From DATDDB01 sp036524005 (GTDB taxonomy: Bacteria > Pseudomonadota > Gammaproteobacteria > Burkholderiales > Gallionellaceae), in assembly GCA_036524005.1 (NCBI GenBank), contig DATDDB010000092.1, positions 1 through 12,521 on the forward strand: 12,521 bases of DNA, written 5' to 3'. The translations under genes were made by a program, and so were the position numbers. The notes under the pieces were generated by a model, which searched no databases, was not told where the DNA came from, and saw only the letters and a program-made list of their open reading frames with translations. Position 1 is the stretch's first letter; each line of letters begins with the position of its first letter. Of this stretch, positions 6,761 through 12,521 are shown piece by piece.

Positions 6761-8890
6761 CTACCCCGGCTCGCCGGGGCAGTCATCCGGGCATTCCTGC
6801 GGCTTGCTTTTCACCGGTCGCGCCTTCGCTCGCGCCGGGACGACCTTGAGCTTTTGCAGCACCCTGCCGATGTTGCGCCCCACGTGGATTTGCGGGGCGG
6901 AGGCTTCCATGCCTTCGGTCTTTTCGCGGTAGGCGATGCTGTTGCGCGCCTCGTCGAAGGCGTCGATGAAGGAATCGTTGTGTTCCAGCGCCTTCACGAA
7001 GTAGGCTTCTCCGAAATAGGTATATTGGGTGATGTCGCCGCAGCCGTAGGCCACGTGGTCGCGGCGCGAGGCGGTGAGGATCAGGGTGTTGTCGTCTTTG
7101 AGCACGTCGAGGAAGCCGCCCGAGTAGCAGGCCGAGACCACGATCACGCGGTTGCGGATGCCGCTCTTGTCCAGCAGCTGCTTGAGCTTTTCGGCCTTGA
7201 GGTCGTTCATTTCCAGCGGATGGAACGAGACGGCCAGACGGTGGTCCTGCGCGCCATGCGAGCTGAGAAACACGAACAGCACGTCGTTTTGCCGGTCCAT
7301 GCGGGTGGAGAGGCCCTGAAGCACGGCTTCCATGTTATGCGTGTTGGCCAGCGGCGTGTTTTCCACCGAATCGTAGCTGTTGATCAGCAGCAGCGAGCGC
7401 CCGGCGGTATTGAAGCGGCGGTCCAGCAGGTTGCGCGCGTAGCGCACCTCGTTGCCGAATTCATGCTCGCTGGCATCCCCGGCAAAGCCCACGAAATACA
7501 GGGCGGTCTCGCCTGCCCGGCGCGGCTTCACGCCATCCAGCACCTGCCTCACCATCCCCGGCTGGCGGTAATAGATGTCCTCCACGTCCAGCTTCGTGGA
7601 TACGTAGGCATCATCGAGCTCATCGCCCTCATCGTCGCCGCCGTCATCGCCGGGATCCGCAGGGTCATCGTCATCATCATCCTGCAGCTTGGCCGGGCCG
7701 GGTACGGGCCGGGTTGTGGCTGGCATATTTGCCTTGCCGGGTTTCTTGTGCGCAGGGAGTGTGCCGGCATGTGCGGCCTGCACGTTGGCCGCATTGACGT
7801 AGATGCTCTCCTCGGGAAACAGCGAGCTCAGCGTCATGCTGAACAGCAACAGGGAACCGCCCAGCAGCAATGCGACGAAATAGCCCTTTCCATACAGGCG
7901 CCGCACCACCCTGACCAGCGCCAGCACCATCCACAGCAGGCCGGCCAGCAATACGGCCAGCAGCCAGCCGTCGCCTTCCGGCAGCAGCTTCTCCAGCCTG
8001 ATGTAGAACGAAAGGTAGATCACGCTGATCAGCAGCAATGATGATTGCGCCATCACCAGCAGGCGCAAGCGGCTGGCGCGCGCGGCGAGCAGGCTGCTGA
8101 CTGCCAGCGCCCAGCCGAAGAACAGCAGCAGCGATACGCCGTATATCGCCACCCCGGTCAGGTTGAACAGGGGCATGGGCTGCGCCTGGATATAGTCGGT
8201 CAGGCCCTCCCAGCCGACATCGGCCAGCAGCAACACGGCCAGCGCGCCCCAGGTGGCGCGGAAATGCAGGGGGTCGAACTTGAAGAAAAACACCAGGCGC
8301 GCCGCAGCGCCCAGATTGGCCAGGGCCTGGTAGACAGGCGTTTCCGGGACGGGCGGAAGGCTGGGCAAGGTTTGCCCGGCATGGCCGGGATGCGCCGCCC
8401 ACAGCCTGCGCGCCGCCTCGGCCAGATCAGGCTCGCCCGCGTGCGCTTCCGGTTCCGTGGATCGGGCCGCACGCGGCACGGCAAAGGGCGCACCGCGGTG
8501 CAGGTGAAAATACCAATGGCTGTCGGTGGTTTCGAGTGCTGCGACTTCCGGCCAGGCATAAAACTCCACATGGCCGTCCGGCAGGCTGCGGGAAATGCCC
8601 GCCGGAACCAGATTCAGCGTATAGCCGCCCTCCGGCGCCTGCCCCGCATTGCGTTCGTTGCGCGCCGCCAGCATGACCCAGGCGGCCTGCGCCAGCAGCG
8701 CCAGAATGACCAGCGCCCACTGCCATCCGGGATAGCCGCCTCCCCGCATGATCAACAGCAAACCGATCAGGACGCCTGCCACCAGCGCGCGCCAGAAGCC
8801 CTGGCGCAGGCTGCGCCCGCGCAGCCGCTCCTGCACATGCAGCTGTGCAGTCTGTTGGTCGGAAGCGTTCTGGTGAAAGTTGAATTCCAT
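6761..8890 (-). CDS. Membrane-anchored legumain-type (C13) cysteine peptidase with YcxB-like domain
   Basis: The 709-residue product is a multi-pass membrane protein. After a basic N-terminus, two membrane segments (33-48, 55-76) precede a soluble domain at about 90-141 with the YcxB-like pattern (LVPAGISRSLPDGHVEFYAW). Five more segments follow at about 214-230, 241-270, 277-297, 309-329 and 337-358. An Asp/Glu-rich linker spans about 404-427. The C-terminal domain (about 463-654) resembles peptidase family C13: LSSHGAQDH with His545 and VVSACYSGG with Cys588, the clan CD dyad. Basic residues flank the even-numbered loops, which places the YcxB-like part in the cytoplasm and the peptidase in the periplasm. 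The start at 8890 is preferred because the frame upstream to 9028 does not look coding; no strong ribosome site is visible for either. The substrate is unknown; transamidase or processing activity is possible by family analogy. Confidence 0.85.
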   Translation of the reverse strand: MEFNFHQNASDQQTAQLHVQERLRGRSLRQGFWRALVAGVLIGLLLIMRGGGYPGWQWALVILALLAQAAWVMLAARNERNAGQAPEGGYTLNLVPAGISRSLPDGHVEFYAWPEVAALETTDSHWYFHLHRGAPFAVPRAARSTEPEAHAGEPDLAEAARRLWAAHPGHAGQTLPSLPPVPETPVYQALANLGAAARLVFFFKFDPLHFRATWGALAVLLLADVGWEGLTDYIQAQPMPLFNLTGVAIYGVSLLLFFGWALAVSSLLAARASRLRLLVMAQSSLLLISVIYLSFYIRLEKLLPEGDGWLLAVLLAGLLWMVLALVRVVRRLYGKGYFVALLLGGSLLLFSMTLSSLFPEESIYVNAANVQAAHAGTLPAHKKPGKANMPATTRPVPGPAKLQDDDDDDPADPGDDGGDDEGDELDDAYVSTKLDVEDIYYRQPGMVRQVLDGVKPRRAGETALYFVGFAGDASEHEFGNEVRYARNLLDRRFNTAGRSLLLINSYDSVENTPLANTHNMEAVLQGLSTRMDRQNDVLFVFLSSHGAQDHRLAVSFHPLEMNDLKAEKLKQLLDKSGIRNRVIVVSACYSGGFLDVLKDDNTLILTASRRDHVAYGCGDITQYTYFGEAYFVKALEHNDSFIDAFDEARNSIAYREKTEGMEASAPQIHVGRNIGRVLQKLKVVPARAKARPVKSKPQECPDDCPGEPG

Positions 8891-9265
8891 GGGCAGCGGC
8901 CAATAGGCTGATGTTCTAGACGGCCCTATGGTATTGGAATAGACGGCACATGGGAAGTGCAGCGGGAAAAACTGGCACAAGCAGGTAATGCCTGATACCG
9001 GAAACCGATTATCCGGCCTTTGCCTCACACGCCGGGCCAGCCTGCCGGGGATTTAGCCAAAACGCATATAGAAGGGGGAGAAGCTACCGACGGCCAGGAA
9101 GGACAGGCCGGTGAACATGCACCGCAGGGTGCAGCGCAGACGGGGAAACAGAAGCCCTACAACCGCCCCGCCCTGCCCCAGGGGCAAGGAAACAACCGCA
9201 GAACCGCGAACGTAGCCCGGCGACCTATTCCGCCGCCCCGGCCTCCTTGCCAGGGCAGCGGAATT
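8891..9265. other. 375-base stretch without a supported gene
   Basis: Between the C13 peptidase gene and the cspA terminator I see no supported gene and no convincing promoter. A perfect 13-base dyad TGCCCCAGGGGCA lies at 9174-9186. A GC-rich frame of 98 codons on the plus strand (9020-9316) and an open stretch on the minus strand ending at 9053 (last ATG at 9118, 21 residues) are low-complexity and resemble no family I know. The region could hold the promoter of the peptidase gene or the remnant of a lost gene. Confidence 0.5.
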
Positions 9266-9312
9266 AAAAAACCCGCGGCAACTCGTAATTTGTTGGTTAT
9301 TGGCGCGGGTTT
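9266..9312 (-). terminator. Rho-independent terminator of cspA
   Basis: On the minus strand, 21 bases after the cspA stop, AAACCCGCG (9312-9304) pairs perfectly with CGCGGGTTT (9277-9269). Six Ts follow (9271-9266). The loop is unusually long, 26 bases. Position, stem and T-run support a terminator for cspA. Confidence 0.75.
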
Positions 9313-9333
9313 CTGAAGGTCTTGACCAGTTGC

Positions 9334-9537
9334 TTACGCAGTCTGGATGTTGGAGGCTTGTTTGCCTTTCGGGCCTTGAACCACCTCGAAGGAAACCTTC
9401 TGGCCTTCCTTCAGGGACTTGAATCCGCTCATGTTGATCGCGGAGAAATGTGCAAACAGGTCTTCGCTGCCATCATCCGGAGTGATGAAACCAAAACCTT
9501 TAGCGTCGTTGAACCACTTTACTGTACCAGTTGCCAT
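9334..9537 (-). CDS. cspA: CspA-family cold-shock RNA/DNA chaperone
   Basis: The 67-residue product is a single cold-shock domain that binds single-stranded RNA and DNA and melts mRNA structure. RNP1 is KGFGFI (13-18) and RNP2 is DLFAHF (26-31); Trp8 and the aromatic residues Phe9, Phe15, Phe17, Phe28 and Phe31 form the usual binding face. The start at 9537 (MATGTVKWF) has AAGGAAG seven bases ahead; the longer open frame upstream to 9669 is leader sequence. The gene is divergent from clpSA and followed by its own terminator. A possible promoter near 9653-9682 would give an untranslated leader of about 108 bases, in line with the long leaders of cold-shock genes. The paralog number, and so whether it is cold-induced or constitutive, cannot be known here. 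Confidence 0.95.
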   Translation of the reverse strand: MATGTVKWFNDAKGFGFITPDDGSEDLFAHFSAINMSGFKSLKEGQKVSFEVVQGPKGKQASNIQTA

Positions 9538-9797
9538 TGTGTAACTTCCTTGCATAAAAAACGGGATAGCCCCCTTTGAACTGTTTGAATCCAAGGAACC
9601 GCACACGGCATGACCGGTACTGCGAGATACGATGAACCAAACACCCGTGCGCTTTGTACTCCGGTTCAAGCGGTATCGTCAAGGGGTTAATGAAATTTTT
9701 TTGTTTGGGGTTTTTTATGTATTTTGGCGGTTCCCCCTTGAAAAACCCAAAGCAATCGTCAAATATACAACATATAGGGTGCATAAATGGGCATGCA
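9538..9797. promoter_or_regulatory. Divergent control region of cspA and clpSA
   Basis: For cspA (minus) a -35 TTGACG (9682-9677) and a -10 TACAAA (9658-9653) are 18 bases apart, preceded by A-tracts at about 9692-9720 that could serve as an UP element. For clpS (plus) several weak elements exist (TTGAAA at 9738-9743; TATACA at 9764-9769; TATAGG at 9773-9778) but none is well spaced. GGGTTTTT (9708-9715) and AAAAACCC (9741-9748) can form a stem with a 25-base loop. ATCGTCAA occurs at 9675-9682 and 9755-9762; on the minus strand each copy reads TTGACGAT. Confidence 0.4.
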
Positions 9798-10100
9798 ATG
9801 GCGACAAAGCAGGAAAACGCGGCACTGCTGGAACAGGAAAAAATCAAGCCGCCGCGGCTGTACAAGGTGCTGCTGCTGAACGATGATTACACCACGATGG
9901 ATTTCGTGGTCGAGGTTCTGCAAACTATTTTTGGCATGGATTTTGAACGCGCAAACCAAGTCATGCTCAAAGTACATCAGGAGGGTTCCGCAGTGTGCGG
10001 CATTTACACCCGGGACCTGGCGGAAACCAAGGTGGCGCAGGTGATGGCGCTTGCCAGGCAGCACGAACATCCGCTACAGTGCATCACACAGGAGAGTTGA
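9798..10100 (+). CDS. clpS: ATP-dependent Clp protease adaptor ClpS
   Basis: This 100-residue cytoplasmic adaptor binds substrates with N-terminal Leu, Phe, Tyr or Trp and hands them to ClpA-ClpP (bacterial N-end rule). A short flexible N-terminus leads into the conserved core YKVLLLNDDYTTMDFVVEVL. Substrate-pocket residues Asn28, Asp29 and His60 correspond to Asn34, Asp35 and His66 of E. coli ClpS. The C-terminal HPLQC segment is also conserved. The start at 9798 matches the family length; the frame open back to 9654 is untranslated AT-rich sequence. The ribosome site is weak (GGGC seven bases ahead). clpA follows after 3 bases, so the two are co-transcribed and probably coupled. Confidence 0.95.
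   Translation: MATKQENAALLEQEKIKPPRLYKVLLLNDDYTTMDFVVEVLQTIFGMDFERANQVMLKVHQEGSAVCGIYTRDLAETKVAQVMALARQHEHPLQCITQES
10090..10096 (+). promoter_or_regulatory. Ribosome binding site of clpA inside the end of clpS
   Basis: AGGAGAG lies within the last codons of clpS, with the ATG of clpA at 10104, about 9 bases after the GGAG core. It fixes the clpA start and implies that ribosomes finishing clpS can reinitiate on clpA. Confidence 0.7.
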
Positions 10101-10103
10101 ATC

Positions 10104-12359
<2,256 letters not shown>

Positions 12360-12380
12360 CGGGGAGTTTTTTGGTCTGGA

Positions 12381-12408
12381 AGGGCGGGCGTCATGCCCGC
12401 CCTTTTTT
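12381..12408 (+). terminator. Rho-independent terminator of clpSA
   Basis: GGGCGGGC (12382-12389) and GCCCGCCC (12395-12402) form a perfect 8-pair GC stem with loop GTCAT, extended by one A-T pair. Six Ts follow (12403-12408). It lies 22 bases after the clpA stop and is a strong intrinsic terminator. Confidence 0.92.
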
Positions 12409-12442
12409 ATTTCCTGAGATTGGGCTGTACTCACAGATTGGC

Positions 12443-12521
12443 GCGGGGAGCGGCCCCGCATGCCGATTACTTTCTTTACTCGTGTAAAGAAAGTAATCAA
12501 AGAAAACACGCCCTGCTGCGC
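12443..12521. repeat. Paired-hairpin element at the right edge
   Basis: Two hairpins stand next to each other after the clpA terminator. The first is GCGGGG (12443-12448) with CCCCGC (12454-12459), loop AGCGG. The second has perfect 15-base arms, GATTACTTTCTTTAC (12465-12479) and GTAAAGAAAGTAATC (12484-12498), with the 4-base loop TCGT. The sequence after it (AAAGAAAACACGCCC) repeats the AAAGAAA theme and appears to continue beyond the window. Strong symmetry outside any gene, and no T-run after the second stem, suggest a dispersed palindromic repeat rather than another terminator. Copy number cannot be judged from one window. Confidence 0.55.

Noticed and set aside
6854..8041. 395-codon plus-strand frame opposite the C13 peptidase gene
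   Set aside because: It is antisense to a frame with membrane segments and a catalytic dyad. Its low-complexity, Gln/His-rich product argues against a real gene.
8891..9028. 46-residue N-terminal extension of the C13 peptidase
   Set aside because: The extra sequence has several Pro, Cys and aromatic residues without a helix or signal pattern. The ATG at 8890 is followed at once by a sensible amphipathic/basic N-terminus.
9053..9258. Open minus-strand stretch between cspA and the peptidase gene, with hydrophobic translation near its end
   Set aside because: The only ATG is at 9118 and gives 21 residues. Upstream codons lack a start and a ribosome site. It may be a gene remnant but nothing supports calling one.
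9020..9316. 98-codon plus-strand frame between the peptidase gene and cspA
   Set aside because: The product is Gly/Gln/Pro-rich without a domain, the frame runs across the cspA terminator, and no ribosome site is seen.

Overview
The window looks like a chromosomal segment of a betaproteobacterium. The basis is the ClpS/ClpA and CspA protein sequences, a divergent cspA/clpSA arrangement and moderately high GC; I cannot fix the genus, and a Nitrosomonadales-type organism is only a guess. No insertion sequence, integrase, CRISPR array or phage gene is visible.

The left part (1-4145, all on the minus strand) is the start of an exopolysaccharide or capsule export operon. Read in the direction of transcription it is wza (outer-membrane lipoprotein channel), wzb (low-molecular-weight tyrosine phosphatase), wzc (polysaccharide co-polymerase fused to a BY-type tyrosine kinase), and then the first ~91 codons of a membrane protein that resembles an EpsG/Wzy polysaccharide polymerase and runs off the left edge. 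wza and wzb overlap by ATGA and wzb and wzc are 2 bases apart. The phosphatase and kinase probably set the phosphorylation cycle of the Wzc tyrosine tail that controls chain export through Wza.

The middle part (4274-8890, also minus strand) holds a small eight-stranded-type outer-membrane barrel with its own promoter and a striking operator-like repeat; an unrecognised 497-residue exported protein built of three glycine-patch repeats; tRNA-Ser(UGA), which has a good promoter and sits only 16 bases upstream of the TTG start of that repeat protein; and a large membrane protein. The last joins a YcxB-like domain, seven predicted membrane segments, an Asp-rich linker and a legumain-type (C13, caspase-fold) cysteine peptidase domain.

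The right part (9334-12521) is housekeeping: cspA on the minus strand with a terminator, then a divergent AT-rich control region, then clpS-clpA on the plus strand (N-end-rule adaptor and AAA+ unfoldase for ClpP), closed by a strong terminator. The last ~80 bases contain two adjacent hairpins, one with perfect 15-base arms, that look like a dispersed repeat continuing beyond the window.

The least explained items are the three-repeat exported protein with its tRNA-linked start, and the membrane-anchored C13 peptidase. Whether either works with the polysaccharide operon cannot be decided here.
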